NCBI RefSeq assembly: GCF_905171765.1
Contig: NC_053392.1
Span: forward strand, 105,388,220-105,452,219
DNA from: Bufo bufo
Taxonomy: Eukaryota; Chordata; Amphibia; Anura; Bufonidae
Reading direction: 5' to 3'
DNA length: 64,000 bases
Part shown: one piece after another, positions 44,997 through 56,523 of the stretch
Numbering within the stretch: position 1 is the first letter of the stretch
How the letters are laid out: each line of letters opens with the position of its first letter
The notes under the pieces: generated by a model
The model's input: the letters and a program-made list of their open reading frames with translations, nothing else
Told to the model about the DNA's origin: nothing
The model's database searches: none
Position numbers and translations under genes: made by a program

Positions 44997-46289
44997 TATT
45001 TAAAACAAAAAAATTCTGCAGTGTTCGCAGTGGCCGCTAAGACTAATAGGCGCCACTCCTTGGTCTGTACAGATCACTTTACTGCAGTTATCTGCTTATC
45101 ATTACAGGCAGGATTGGAATGATACTTACCGCCTATATACACAGATACCACAACCACCCAGCTCCCTCCTGACCTCTGCACAGGTCACAGAGCATGCCTA
45201 GAAAACTGTCCCACAGAAGTCACAAAGGTCCTCCCCAGACTGGTGTCTCTATGGACCATGGTGGCTGCTGTAAAGCATATCTCTATATGCCGTTTAGGCA
45301 AGATGGCAGCCCCCATAATCATGTTCATGAAATGAAATAAAAAAAATTGCAGTCAGGAAATAAAAACATTAGAAAAAAGGACATGTGTCACTGTATTAAC
45401 TGTTAGAAAAAACATTTTGGGTGATTTCCTTTAAGCAGATCTCTGGTTCTCTCTCTATCTCTTGATCTACTGTTATTGCCAGGGAAAGCCACTTCTAGCC
45501 AGACAATAAGAATGTAAAATACGGTAGATTGTTGGGGTCCGTCATAGCGCTTTTAGAGCATGGACCTCCATTCTGGCCCATAGAGGTGATCCCAAGAGGA
45601 GACGCCAAATACCCTTTCTCCCAGCGCTGTGCCCCAGTTACCTGATATTTTTTCCTTACTGGTATTTTAGTTGATTGTGGTTTGTAATTATTCAGTCCTC
45701 CATTTTCTGATGACATTGTGGAGGGCTTGTGTTTCTACACAGCAGCTAATGTGAGCAAGCAGGACTGCAGTGTAAAGTAAGGGGGGAGCAGGAGAGAGCA
45801 GCCGGAGGCTTTGATGGGACAGAAAGTAATTTCATGCTACTTCATACCTCAACAGCCATTAGAACTAAGCTGACCATACACGAGTGTTTGGTCGAAAAAT
45901 ATCTCTCAACCCCTCCATACACATGCATACTCGGCTAAGTATGCATATGTCCTGAACAGGGAGAGGAGAGAAAGCTACTGCCAGACACCTCCGGCCGCTG
46001 CTTATCTCCTCGAGACCAATAGGACCAGGCACTTGAGGAGGTCACATGCACTGAATGGTCCGCGGACCTGTAATTTCATTGACCCAGTGGCACAGTGTAT
46101 GTTAGGAGGATGTTGTGTCACCAGGTTTACAGTATTTCTGTTGTAGTGTACAGATGAAGCAGTGCTGAGCTTGTCATTGGGTACTACTCACTGTGACATT
46201 ATAATATGTTACATGTAGTTTTACATCAGATTACAGCCTCATGCACTTAGCTCATCTATGTGCATGGAAGGTGTACTGAAGTGCACACA
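44997..46289. other. Intron 1 stretch
   Basis: No element termini or exon recognised. Confidence 0.4.
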
Positions 46290-46544
46290 GCCCTGTGGGG
46301 CTGTCCTGGCTCTATCTCCAGCAGTCCCATTCAATTCTATGGGACTTCTGAAAATAGCTGAGCGCGCTCGCTGGGCTATTTTCAGGACTTCTGTAGAAAG
46401 GAATGAAGAGCCCGTCGCACATACAGTGCCTTGCAAAAGTATTCACCCCCTTGACTTTTTTTCGTATTTTGTTACATTACAGCCTTTCGTTTAATGTTTT
46501 GTTAATCAGAATTTTATCTGATGGATCAGAACACAATAGTCTAA

Positions 46545-47307
46545 GGGCTCTTTCACACTTGCGTTGTTCTTTTCTTCCGGCATAGAGTTCCGTCGTCGGG
46601 GCTCTATGTCGGAAGAATCCTGATCAGGATTATCCCCATGCATTCTGAATGGATAGAAATCCGTTCAGGATGCATCAGGATGTCTTCAGTTCCGGAGCGG
46701 AAAGTTTTTTGGCCGGAGAAAATACCGCAGCATGCTGCGCTTTTTGCTCCGGTCAAAAATCCTGAACACTTGCCGCAAGGCCGGATCCGGAATTAATGCC
46801 CATTGAAAGGCATTAATCCGGATCCGGCCTTAAGCTAAACGTCGTTTCGGCGCATTACCGGATGCGACGTTTAGCTTTTTCTGAATGGTTACCATGGCTC
46901 CCAGGACACTAAATTCCTATTTGCCATGGTAAAGTGTAGTGGGGAGCGGGGGAGCAGTATACTTACCGTCCGTGCGGCTCCCAGGGCGCTTCAGAGTGAC
47001 GTCAGGGCGCCCGACGCGCATGGGTGACGTGATCACATGGATCACGTCATCCATGCACATGGGGCGCTCTGACGTCATTCTGGAGCGCCCTGGGAGCCGC
47101 ACGGACTGTAAGTATACTGCTCCCCACTACTACTATGGCAACCAGGACTTTAATAGCGTCCTGGCTGCCATAGTAACACTGAACGCATTTTGAAGACGGA
47201 TCCGTCTTCAAATGCTTTCAGTTCACTTGCGTTGTTACGGATCCGGCGGGCACCTCCGGCAAATGGAGTGCACGACGGATCCGGACAACGCAAGTGTGAA
47301 AGAGCCC
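46545..47307. mobile_element. TAA-type MITE with an internal foldback
   Basis: Ends GGGCTCTTTCACACTTGCG and complement, TAA at 46542-46544 and 47308-47310. Long inner palindrome 46915-47145 (GGGAGCAGTATACTTACCGTCC and complement) centred on GATCACATGGATCACG near 47035. Confidence 0.9.
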
Positions 47308-47566
47308 TAAGTTGGTGAAGTGAAATGAGAAAAATATATAAATAAAACTATTGTTTAGAAATAGAAAACAGAAACATGTCATGTGCGTATGTACTCACCC
47401 CCTGATTGCAACCAATTACCTTCAGAAGTCACATAATTAGTGAAATGATGTCCACCTGTGTGCAATCTAAGTGTCAAATGATCTGTCATTACATATACAC
47501 ACCTTTTTTGAAAGGCCCCAGAGGCTGCAACACGTAAGCGAGATGCATCACTAACAAAACACTGCC

Positions 47567-47980
47567 ATGAAGACCAAGGAACTCTCCAAACAAGTAAGGG
47601 ACAATGTTGTTGAGAAGTACAAGTCAGGGTTACGTTATAAAAAAATATCCAAATCTTTGATGATCCCCTGGAGCACCATCAAATCTATCATAACCAAATG
47701 GAAAGAACATGGCACAACAGCAAACCTGCCAAGAGACAAGAATGTGTTGGAATGGCCTAGTCAAAGCCCAAATCTCAATCCAATAGAAAATCTGTGGTCA
47801 GACTTAAAGATTGCTGTTCACAAGTGCAACCCATCCAACTTGAAGGAGCTGGAGCAGTTTTGCAAGGAGGAATGGGCAAAAACCCCAGTTGTAAGATGTG
47901 GCAAGCTGATAGAGACTTATCCAAAGCGACTTGGAGCTGTGATTGCCGCAAAAGGTGGCCGCGGCTCTACAAAGTATTGA
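47567..47980 (+). CDS. Mini-transposase: Tc1 helix-turn-helix fused in frame to C-terminus
   Basis: 137 codons. Residues 1-58 (MKTKELSKQVRDNVVEKYKS ... WKEHGTTANLPRD) keep the first helix-turn-helix. It then jumps to [20 protein letters not shown], with the third catalytic position, and the C-terminal helices to GRGSTKY. Both catalytic aspartates are deleted, so no transposition activity is expected. The frame is intact, unlike the longer paralogue at 29669. Could bind its termini and interfere, but this is speculation. Confidence 0.75.
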   Translation: MKTKELSKQVRDNVVEKYKSGLRYKKISKSLMIPWSTIKSIITKWKEHGTTANLPRDKNVLEWPSQSPNLNPIENLWSDLKIAVHKCNPSNLKELEQFCKEEWAKTPVVRCGKLIETYPKRLGAVIAAKGGRGSTKY

Positions 47981-48350
47981 CTTTAGGGGGGTGAATAGTC
48001 ATGCACATTGACTTTTTCTGTTATTTTGTCCTATTTGTTGTTTGCTTTACAATAAAAATAAAAAAAATAATAAAAAATCTTCAAAGTTGTGGGCATGTTC
48101 TGAAAATTACATGATGCCAATCCTCAAACAATCCATGTTAATTCCAGGTTGTGAGGCACCAAAATCCAAAAAAAGTCAAGGGGGGTGAATACTTTTGCAT
48201 GCCACTGTACACGGTGTGCTCTCCTTCATTTTTGTAGACCTGTCCTGGAGATAGAGTCAGGTCTCAGAGGTGGAACCTGCGCTTATCTGACATTGATGGC
48301 ATATCCTAGTGATATGCCGCCAAATCTGAGAGGACACAACCCCTTTATAA

Positions 48351-49096
48351 CGCAGGCAGGTGCAGAAAAGATACCGACCCTAAAGAGGTGAATGACAAAT
48401 TCAGATCTGCTACCTCTGTCTTTCACCACTATGTATATTGAAAATGAAATACTTTATCAATTTCTACCAGTGTTTTTTGTAGCTGGGTTTTCTGGGTTCA
48501 GAATGTCATATTTGTAGGTATCCGAGTCTTGGCACCCCAGCCGATCAGCTGTTTGAAGGGGCCCCTTCACTTGTGCGAGCGCTGCAGCACTTTCATTGTT
48601 TACATGGGGCTGCCTGCATGCTGTCTATTTTGTAGCGCTGGTGCAGGATATGGCAGTTTCATCCCCTTCAAGTGAACAGGACAAAGCTGCAATACCCACC
48701 CAATGCTAGACGTCATACGGGTAGACCGCCCCATGTGGACAATAAAGAGGCCACGGCACTCACACCAGTGACGTTGATCTTTCAAACAGCTGATGGATCG
48801 GGGTGATGAGTTAGTCCCCCACCGATCTACTATTGACAGAGGCCATCAATACCCTGAACCCCCAAAAAAAACTTTATGACACCGTATTTTTAACTGTGTC
48901 TTATTGTATTTCATGGCAGCCCCACACAAAATGGAGCATCCTATGCGCATCCATTTGAGGATTGCAGTGCCTTGGGACAGCCCCAGACTAGGCTGGACCC
49001 CACCAATCTCTCGCAGGACATAAATGGACAGCAGTGATGTGAATAGATCTTTAGATGTTGGCATCAGATATCGTAACAGTTACTTTCTCCTTTCAG
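48351..49096. other. End of intron 1, with MITE-like palindromic text
   Basis: 48530-48850 contains inverted GCCGATCAGCTGTTTGAA and TTTCAAACAGCTGATGGAT, typical of the GATGACCTATCC MITE family. 49081-49096 is the polypyrimidine tract and acceptor of ppp2r3a. Confidence 0.5.
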
Positions 49097-49360
49097 ATTC
49101 AAAACAAACAAGAGAAGAAGCCAGGGACCCCTCCTCCTGCCCCCGTCATCGCTCCTGTGATTCCTCGCCCGGCCACACCACCTCCTGCCAAAGTCATTGT
49201 TGCCCCTTCCTTGTCCATAAACATTCCACGATTTTACTTCCCAAAGGGGCTGCCTAACCCTAGCACCAACAATGACGACTCCATCTCCAAGATCGAATCA
49301 GCATTCTCCAGTATGGAGGACGAGAAGGCCGACATCTACGAGATGGGGAAGATTGCCAAG
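49097..49360 (+). CDS. ppp2r3a: ppp2r3a, first exon common to both isoforms
   Basis: This exon has 88 codons and both ends are in phase 0. The acceptor is CTCCTTTCAG and the donor AAG|GTAATT. It opens with IQNKQEKKPGTPPP, then a proline/alanine-rich low-complexity linker (about residues 10-35). After that comes the family motif INIPRFYFPKGLPN, an acidic helix with SISKIESAFSSMEDEKAD, and IYEMGKIAK. The IPxFYFPxGxP block and ADIYEMGKIAK mark the start of the conserved B'' core that contacts the PP2A scaffold. The ADIYEMGKIAK wording fits the PPP2R3A paralogue better than PPP2R3B, whose equivalent segment I know to be more diverged. The upstream intron is 11,797 bp and is loaded with transposons. 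Confidence 0.95.
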
Positions 49361-49817
49361 GTAATTTACAATTGGTGGCAAAGGTTTTAAGGGAAATAGA
49401 GGATTAAATGGTTTTAGAAATCGAAACACAAAGTTTGTTACACATAGAGCTTTTCTTTAAACCATGATGAAAGCTGGGGAGAACTTCATATGCTTTTGTT
49501 ATTTATTTTTTTAGTTATTTTTTGTCTCCTTACTTCTGTGCTACTGCCATGATCAACTTATGGAAGCAGAATTTACCTTTGGGAACTAATTCACATTACT
49601 TCCAATTAATCTTAAAATGAAAAATGAGGCAACTTTAGTTTAGTTTTGTGTGTCTCCATGGTAACAGACTACATAAAACCCTTGTGTAGTCGACCACTCA
49701 GTCAGTTGCCGTTCCATCTGTCCCCTAGTGCTACATTTGTGGCACAGCAGTGTATTCACATATAATAATCACTCAACTACAGGATATATTGTGTATTCAT
49801 GGAGTGACTAGTAAGCA

Positions 49818-50175
49818 TTAAAGGGGTTATCATAAGAAAATGATGTATCAGTTCTGCACAGGATAGTTTATAAATAATGGATGACGGGGTCCAAACACTG
49901 GGACGTGCCACAATCCCCAGAATGAGTCTCCTCTCCGAATGGAGGGGCAGTGTGCACGTCGGTCCTATGGGGCTGTATACAGCACTTAGTGAGTCCTATA
50001 GCAGTGAACGGAGCGGTGGACTGACATGCACACTACCACTCCATTCAGAGAGGGGGCTCTGTGACACATCATTCTCAGGATCAGGGGGGATCCCAGTGGT
50101 CGGACCTCTCCACAATCTGTTATTTATAATCTCTCCTGTGGAATCATTATGTGTGATAACCTCTTCAAGAATAAT
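49818..50175. mobile_element. TTAA-type MITE in intron 2
   Basis: TTAAAGGGGTTATCATAAG ... GATAACCTCTTCA, with inverted GAATGGAGGGGCAGTG and its complement. The right TTAA has decayed. Confidence 0.65.
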
Positions 50176-50433
50176 ACAGGAATAGGAAAAAGCATAGAGA
50201 TCTCAGTGTTGACATATGAATACACAAATCTCCTTATGGAAAGCGCCTAGTAGGCCAAGCAATGCTCCTCTGGGGAAAAGGGGTGTAAATTATCTCTTTC
50301 CAAAAGAAAAGAAAGCTCTGCCACCAATGCCAGCAGATGTAAGCTGACTGCCCTATAAGTTAATGCTCGACCTTTTAAACAGGCCTTGAGACATAATTTA
50401 GGATTATAGCCAAGCCAGTACCTCATCTGCAGA

Positions 50434-50464
50434 CAGCTGTTTCGGGCTGATTGCCCATCATCAG
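50434..50464 (-). ncRNA. Hammerhead-like motif in intron 2
   Basis: Minus strand: CTGATGA, extra T, GGGC with loop AATCA and GCCC (four perfect pairs), GAAA, then CAGCTGT and C. The ACAGCTGT block is self-complementary. It lies 92 bp upstream of an exon, antisense to ppp2r3a. Confidence 0.4.
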
Positions 50465-50556
50465 TGCAGAGCAGCTAACTGGGTGATAGGTCTATGTCAG
50501 GATTCAAGGAAGACTGTTTCTCCTTATATACCTTACATTAACCTCCTGTTCTTTAG

Positions 50557-50660
50557 GTATGTGACTGTCCATTGTACTGGAAGGCTGCCCTGTTTAATGC
50601 AGCTGGTGGAGAGAGGACTGGCTTTGTGTCTGTGCATTCATTCATTGCAATGTGGAGAAA
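50557..50660 (+). CDS. ppp2r3a: ppp2r3a, common exon 2
   Basis: The exon has 104 nt: 34 codons plus two bases of a split lysine codon. It reads VCDCPLYWKAALFNAAGGER then TGFVSVHSFIAMWRK. The acceptor is CCTGTTCTTTAG and the donor AAA|GTAAGT is a perfect consensus. The CPLYWKAxLFxAAGGExTGFV block is a hallmark of the B'' subunit core. The preceding intron is only 1,196 bp and holds a TTAA-type MITE and, on the opposite strand just upstream of the exon, a hammerhead-like motif. Confidence 0.95.
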
Positions 50661-51086
50661 GTAAGTACTAATAATAACTATTACATTTGTAGAGCCAACA
50701 TATTCTGCTGCTATTTACCATCCTAGGAAGCGGTATACATGCAAAATATCAAATTATTCAGAAAAAAGGAGGAAGCACTCTGCTTCAAGAGCATACAGTC
50801 CAAAGGGGGCCTGGGAAGTGTTACAGTAGCTGGTCCGCAGTAACCACGTCTGGCCACTGCACAATGGATGGAGCTGTGTAGTTCGAGTTCCTGGCATCGG
50901 GTGTTCTGAAAACAGCTGATCCGTGGGACTGCGAGGAGTCGGGTCCCTAGTGATCTGATATTGATGACCTGTCCTAAGCATAGGTCATCAATAAATAAGG
51001 CATGGTAAATCCATTTAAGGACAACATAGTTGAGTGAAAAAAAATATCTGTGAACAGGTCAGGATGTATGTCGGTCATGGACTGTA

Positions 51087-52396
51087 CAGTGCATTTGGAA
51101 AGTCTTCAGACCTTTCACTTTTTCATATTTTGTTACTTTGCGGGCTTGTCCTGAAATTAAAACTTATTATAATGAAAAAATATTTAAAAAATGGACATAA
51201 AAGGACATAAGTATTCAGACTCTTTACTATGACACATGAAATTTAGCTTTGTGGGCCTCCCATTTCTCTTCACCATTTTTAGATGTTTCTACTGGAATCC
51301 ACCTGTGGTAAACTCCGTTGACTGGAAATGATTTGGAAAGACACAGCCCTGTCTCACAGCTGATAATGCAAAAACCAAGCCAAGAATTGTCTGTGGAGCT
51401 TAGAGACAGGATTGTGTAGAGGCACAGATCTGGAGAAGGGTACAAAAAAATACCTTCTGCACTGAATGTTCCCAAGAGCACAGTGACCCCCCATAATTCT
51501 TAAATGGTAGAAGTTTGGAACAACCAGGACTCCGATTAGAGCTGGCCACTCCACCAATGTAATCGGGGGGAAATGGCTTTGGTAAGAGAGGTGACTAAGA
51601 ACCCAAAATTCAGGGTGAGCTCTAAAGATCTTGTGTGTCTGATGAACCAAGGTTGAACTTTTTGGCCTACTTATCACCTGCCAAATACCATCCCTACAGT
51701 GACGCATGGTGGTAGCAGCATCGTGCGGTAGGGTTGGTTTTCAGCAGCTGGGACAGGGAGATCAGGGTTGAGGGAAAGCTGAATGGAGAAAAGTACAGAG
51801 ATATTCCTAATGAAAACCTGATTCAGAGTGCTGGATCAGGTTTTCATTCCTGGACCTCAGACTTGGCCAAAGGTTCACCTTCCAACAAAGCAATGACCCT
51901 AAGCACACTGGCAAGGCAACACAGGGAGGGGCTTAGGGACAACTTTGTGAATGTCATTGAGTGGCCCTGCCAGAGCCCTGACTTGAACCCAATAGAGTAT
52001 CTCTGGAGAGACCTACAAATGCTTGTCTACTAACGGTCCCTATCCAACCTGACAGAGTTTGAGTGGATCTGCAAAGACGAATGGCAGAAAATCCCCAAAT
52101 CCAGTTGTGCGAACCTTGTGGCATCATACCCAAGAAGACTGCAGGCTGTAATCACTGCCAAAGGTGCTTCAACTAAGTCCTGAGTAAGGGGTCTGAATAC
52201 TTATGTCAATGCAAGATTTTAGTTTTTCCTTTTCAATAAATTAGCAAAGATTTCAAACATTCTGTTTTCACTTTCTCATTATGGGGTACTGAGTGCAGAA
52301 TGATGCCGAAAAACAGTTTTTTTTTTTTTTTATCAAGAACCAGGCCACAACATAACAAAATGTGAAAGGTCTAAAGACTTTGCAATTGCAAAAATG
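51087..52396 (+). mobile_element. Decayed Tc1 transposon in intron 3
   Basis: Left end CAGTGCATTTGGAAAGTCTT after TA 51085-51086. The right end is degenerate near 52396. Transposase remnants include a frame at 51734-52033 with EWPCQSPDLNPIEYLWRDLQ. Same family as 26989-28485. Confidence 0.8.
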
Positions 52397-52399
52397 TAC

Positions 52400-52914
52400 A
52401 GCTCTCAACTATCTCAATCAGTCCCATAGTGAATAAAGCGATGGTCATGCATGCACGCTTGGGGTCCTCTTTGATGGTTGGAAGTCCCAGCATTCAGACC
52501 CCCCCTCCCTCCCCGATCATATATTTATCACCTATCCCGTGGATACAGAGCTTAGCTATCTCCAGCAGCCCCATACAGTAATTGGAGCGGCAGCAGATAC
52601 ACTTGCTGACCATGTTCAAACAGGGGAACACATGCCATGTTTCCGAGATTGGTGCATGTTAATCCATCTGAAAGTTTACTTTACAAACATTCCCTTACAT
52701 AACAGAGATCCTTATAGTCCTGACTAACCTCTGGCCACCCTGTGGACTTGTGGACAAGCATGGCATATGCTTAATCTCTGCATTTCTTATTATAATGGGT
52801 GTAGAGGACAGAGGAAGTCAAACATGGCACCACAAGTAAACGAGCCTCACACCAGCAATAATTACCTTCACGTGTCCTGCAGGGTCACTCACTGTGGTAG
52901 TTTATTATCATTGC
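52400..52914. other. Intron 3 stretch
   Basis: No element termini or exon recognised. Confidence 0.4.
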
Positions 52915-52915
52915 T

Positions 52916-53338
52916 AAGGCTACTTTCACACAGGCGTTTTGGCTTTCCGTTTCTGAGATCCGTTCAGGGCTCTCACAGGCGGTCCAAAACGGATCAGTTT
53001 TGCCCTAATGCATTCTGAATGGAAAAGGATCCGCTCAGAATGCATCAGTTTGCCTCCGTTCAGTCAGCTGTCCGCCTGATGAAGCAGAGCCATCCGTCCT
53101 GGCACACAATGTAAGTCAATGGGGACGGATCCGTTTCTCTGACATAATATGGCACAATAGAAAATAGATCCGTCCCCCATTGACTTTCATTGGGGTTCAA
53201 GACTGATCCGTCATGGCTAAAGAAGACATAATACAACCGGATCCGTTCATGACGGATGCATGCGGTTGTATTATTGTAACAGAAGCTTTTTTGCAGATCC
53301 ATGACGGATCCGCAAAAAACGGTAGTGTGAAAGTAGCC
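52916..53338. mobile_element. TAA-type MITE in intron 3, 78 bp upstream of an exon
   Basis: TAAGGCTACTTTCACACAGG ... GTGTGAAAGTAGCCTAA, with TAA both sides. Inner blocks CGGATCAGTTTTGCCC and GGACGGATCCG are inverted. Confidence 0.85.
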
Positions 53339-53416
53339 TAAGATGTGCTAAGATCTGGCCATAGGATAACAATTCACATTATTTCTCTAATGCATGTGTT
53401 ATTTTAACTCTTACAG

Positions 53417-53519
53417 GTTATTAAAGAACTGCCACGATGACTCATCCAAGTTCATGCACCTTTTAGCAAAACCAGGCTGCAGTTATTTAGAACAGGAGGA
53501 CTTCATCCCCCTCCTACAA
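53417..53519 (+). CDS. ppp2r3a: ppp2r3a, common exon 3
   Basis: The exon has 103 nt: the last base of the split lysine codon plus 34 codons. It reads LLKNCHDDSSKFMHLLAKPG then CSYLEQEDFIPLLQ. The acceptor is CTCTTACAG. The donor is CAA|GTGAGA, so the exon ends one base earlier than the visible CAAG suggests, which restores phase 0. SYLEQEDFIPLLQ leads into the first EF-hand region of B'' proteins. The downstream intron begins 115 bp before an inverted-repeat Penelope-type structure. Confidence 0.95.
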
Positions 53520-54125
53520 GTGAGAACTTCCCTCATCCTAACCACTAAGACTTTCTTCTGGTCATGGTAGAACCCACTAATGTTTTCACAGGATAAGCAA
53601 ACCCCTCAGGTGATTCCTGCTCCCTCTTCTGAGAATATTGGAAAAGCAACAAGACCAAATTGGTTGGGTCCAGCAGGCTTAGGGATTTAACCCGCTGAGT
53701 ACAACCTGTTCCAATCCACTGTGGAGCGCCAGATCACTGGTTCCTAGTAGAGGATCACGGTAAAGGGACTACTAATGTAAATTAGTCCTCAACATAAACC
53801 CAAATAGATATCAGTAAATGTGCAAGTGAATAAATGAGAAGATGTATATAAATATATAAAAATGCCACCCTGTGGGTGTATTAGATACAGGTCAAACAAG
53901 GATGGAGCCCAGTTGGTAGTATGCGCCAATAAAATTTGTATATAGGAATCAGAGCTTTGTCTCCATTCAATAATATAGGATTAAAATGAAAGATTAAGGG
54001 GATAAAAAGATTATGTACAAGCTCTATTGACTTACTTCACGAGGGAACCATAAACCTCCCCAGCCTGGATCGCCTGTAGAGTATCAGAAGATGAAGGCAG
54101 CCGACATCAATCTGGGCTTCTAACA

Positions 54126-54619
54126 TTAAAGGGGTTGTCCGGGTTCAGAGCTGAACCCGGACATTCCTCCATTTTCACCCCGGCAGCCCCCCTGACAGGA
54201 GCATCGGAGCAGTTTATGCTCCGATGTTCTCCTTTGCCCTTGCCAAAATCACGCAGGGCAAAGGCATTTTTTGTAGATCCGGTGACGTACCGGGGCTCTC
54301 CATGGGGCTGCCAGGAAGCCTGGTGACGTCACTGGCACTGATGGGCGGGATTTAGCGCTGCCCTAGCCAGTAAAACGGCTAGGGCAGCGCTAAAGCCCGC
54401 CCATCAGAGCCGGTGACGTCACCGAACACACTGCCGGGCGGAGGTTTCCACCTGGCAGTGTGTTATTGAAAACAAAAGAGACCTTGCCCTGCGCGATTTA
54501 GCGCAGGGCAAAGGAGCGCATCGGAGCATGAGATGCTCCGATGCTAGCCTCAGGAGGGCTGCCGGGGTAAAAATATGGGTATGTCTGGGTTCAGCTCTAA
54601 ACCCGGACAACCCCTTTAA
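54126..54619. mobile_element. TTAA-target foldback MITE
   Basis: TTAAAGGGGTTGTCCGGGTT ... AACCCGGACAACCCCTTTAA, TTAA at 54126-54129 and 54616-54619. Several nested hairpins, for example AGCGCTGCCCTAGCC/GGCTAGGGCAGCGCT at 54353-54392. Confidence 0.92.
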
Positions 54620-55902
54620 CAGAAAGGTCATCACCCACAGCATGTCACGCCACTTCACTCTAACACATGATGACAATCCGGTAGGCCTCAAAGTAACCCC
54701 CCTAGAACAGTTTTCTCTCCTTCCAGCAATTATGTCGGAAAGAGATGTTCTGGATCTATCAGATGAACACTCTCACACCTTACAGTCTCAATGAAACACT
54801 GGAACATGTTAATTATTAAATTCCACCATCGTTTAACACCTCCTGCCAGAAAACCTTATCATGCCCTGTCTCGTTGAAGTCCAGGTATACTGCTGTACAC
54901 GATCAATATACTATCCCCTTACCCTTGTATGGAAAACTACTGTTAATCTGTGACTCCAAAATAGTAAAATGAGACAAAAAGCACTCAACTATATCGTCTC
55001 ACAGAACATGTTATATCTCCCAGTACAACCGCCTACATTTCGTCACCTGACTATCCCAGGAAGTTACCCCAGCATAACCACTTAGGTTTCATCGCTTCCT
55101 CATTCTTAATGCTAATCAATGAGGATTACTCATATGAGGATTACTTATAGTATTCAAAGATGGTATAGCCAATGGGTGTGTAGTATTATTATTATTATTT
55201 TAATCCTAATTCTGATGTAACGTTCATATATTTGCTTTTATTTTTTGTTTTTTTATGCTAATTCTTATGCATCTGTACCACCAGTATTTTTTTTACCCCA
55301 AAAAATTATTATAGCACCCACCATTAACATTCATAATTTTTTATATATTTTTATACATGTTGTGATTATGATCTTATTCATAGATAGTTTTTATGGTAAA
55401 ACATATTTATATGTGCGTAGCCTAGATTTCAGACAACATAGACTTATGTCTAATAGGCTCCGATATGGAGATATATATCCTAGATCAAAAACTATTATTC
55501 AACCTAGCCAAAACTAAAGTTGACCGCAAAAACTTCCAGCTGACTAATAGAGTCACAGCCCCTGTTAACACTCCCCCAGCGATGCTGGTAAACAGGGAAT
55601 GTGCTCTAGCCATTCGCGCACCCTTGTTCCATGGACATGCGCAGGGGTGCTGGGGCCTTCTGGTGCGTTCCACGCTGGGGTGCATCACACCGGCATGAGC
55701 GCTCCTCTCGATGCGCTCCAGAGTGGAACGCATTAGACTTCCCCTTGTCGGATCTCCGCATTTCTAGACAGACGCACCACAGTAGTTCAGCGTCTCTAGC
55801 ACACTGACTAACACACTCCCACCACTTCTGGTGGGCTTTTTGACTGTATAAAAGGTCGGAACCTTTATGTTATGTCTGTATACCACTTTTTTTGTACTGC
55901 CC

Positions 55903-55938
55903 CTGATGAAGGGACTCTGCATAGTCCCGAAACGCGTT
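55903..55938 (+). ncRNA. Hammerhead-like motif upstream of the Penelope right arm
   Basis: CTGATGA, extra A, GGGACT with loop CTGCAT and AGTCCC (six perfect pairs), GAAA, CGCGT then T. ACGCGT is self-complementary, as in short-stem-III hammerheads that act as dimers. Stem I pairing is only partial. Confidence 0.45.
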
Positions 55939-56523
55939 GAGCCGGATGTTTGACCCCTAATAAAGAATTTGAATAGAAGCCCAGATTGATGTCGGCTGCC
56001 TTCATCTTCTGATACTCTACCGGCGATCCAGGCTTGGGGGGGTTTATGGTTCCCAGGTGTCTTGAGTTTATCCAGGTAACCACCCCCCTTGTGAAGTAAG
56101 TCAATAGAGCTTGTACATAATCTTTTTATCCCCTTAATCTTTCATTTTAATCCTATATTATTGAATGGAGACAAAGCTCTGATTCCTATATACAAATTTT
56201 ATTGGCGCATACTACCAACTGGGTCTGCCTTACTGGTTCCATCCTTGTTTGACCTGTATCTAATACACCCACGGGGTGGCATTTTTATGCATTTTTATAT
56301 ATTTATATACATCTTCTCATTTATTCACTTGCACATTTACTGATATCTATTTGGGTTTATGTTGAGGACTAATTTACATTAGTAGTCCCTTTACCGTGAT
56401 CCTCTACTAGGAACCAGTGATCTGGCGCTCCACAGTGGGTTGGAACAGGTTGTACTCAGCGGGTTAAATCCCTAAGCCTGCTGGACCCAACCAATTTGTT
56501 CTTGTTCCTTTTCCAATATTTGC

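Larger units (their letters stand above)
46424..48207 (+). mobile_element. Tc1 transposon hosting a TAA-MITE
   Basis: Ends CAGTGCCTTGCAAAAGTATT and complement, with TA at 46422-46423 and 48208-48209. Same family as 29518-33940. Carries the nested MITE at 46545-47307 and an internally deleted transposase frame. Confidence 0.92.
46290..48350. mobile_element. MITE split by a Tc1 insertion
   Basis: Left part 46290-46421 (GAAAATAGCTGAGCGCGCTC, similar to the interior of 16350-16788) and right part 48210-48350 (GATGGCATATCCTAGTGATAT ... ACACAACCCCTTTAT) appear to be halves of one MITE with a Tc1 between them. Confidence 0.4.
53634..56523 (+). mobile_element. Penelope-like element framed by ~500-bp inverted repeats, intron 4
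   Basis: 53634-54122 is the complement of 55976-56523, from AATATTGGAAAAG to CAATCTGGGCTTCTA, the left arm lacking ~60 bp. Between them lie a TTAA MITE (54126-54619) and a plus-strand Penelope C-terminus near 54630-54810: MSRHFTLTHDDNPVGLK, then in another frame EMFWIYQMNTLTPYSLNE, resembling the end of the GIY-YIG domain at 10110-10180. A hammerhead-like motif at 55903 and AATAAAG at 55961 precede the right arm. Inverted terminal repeats are known in Penelope-like elements. Confidence 0.65.
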
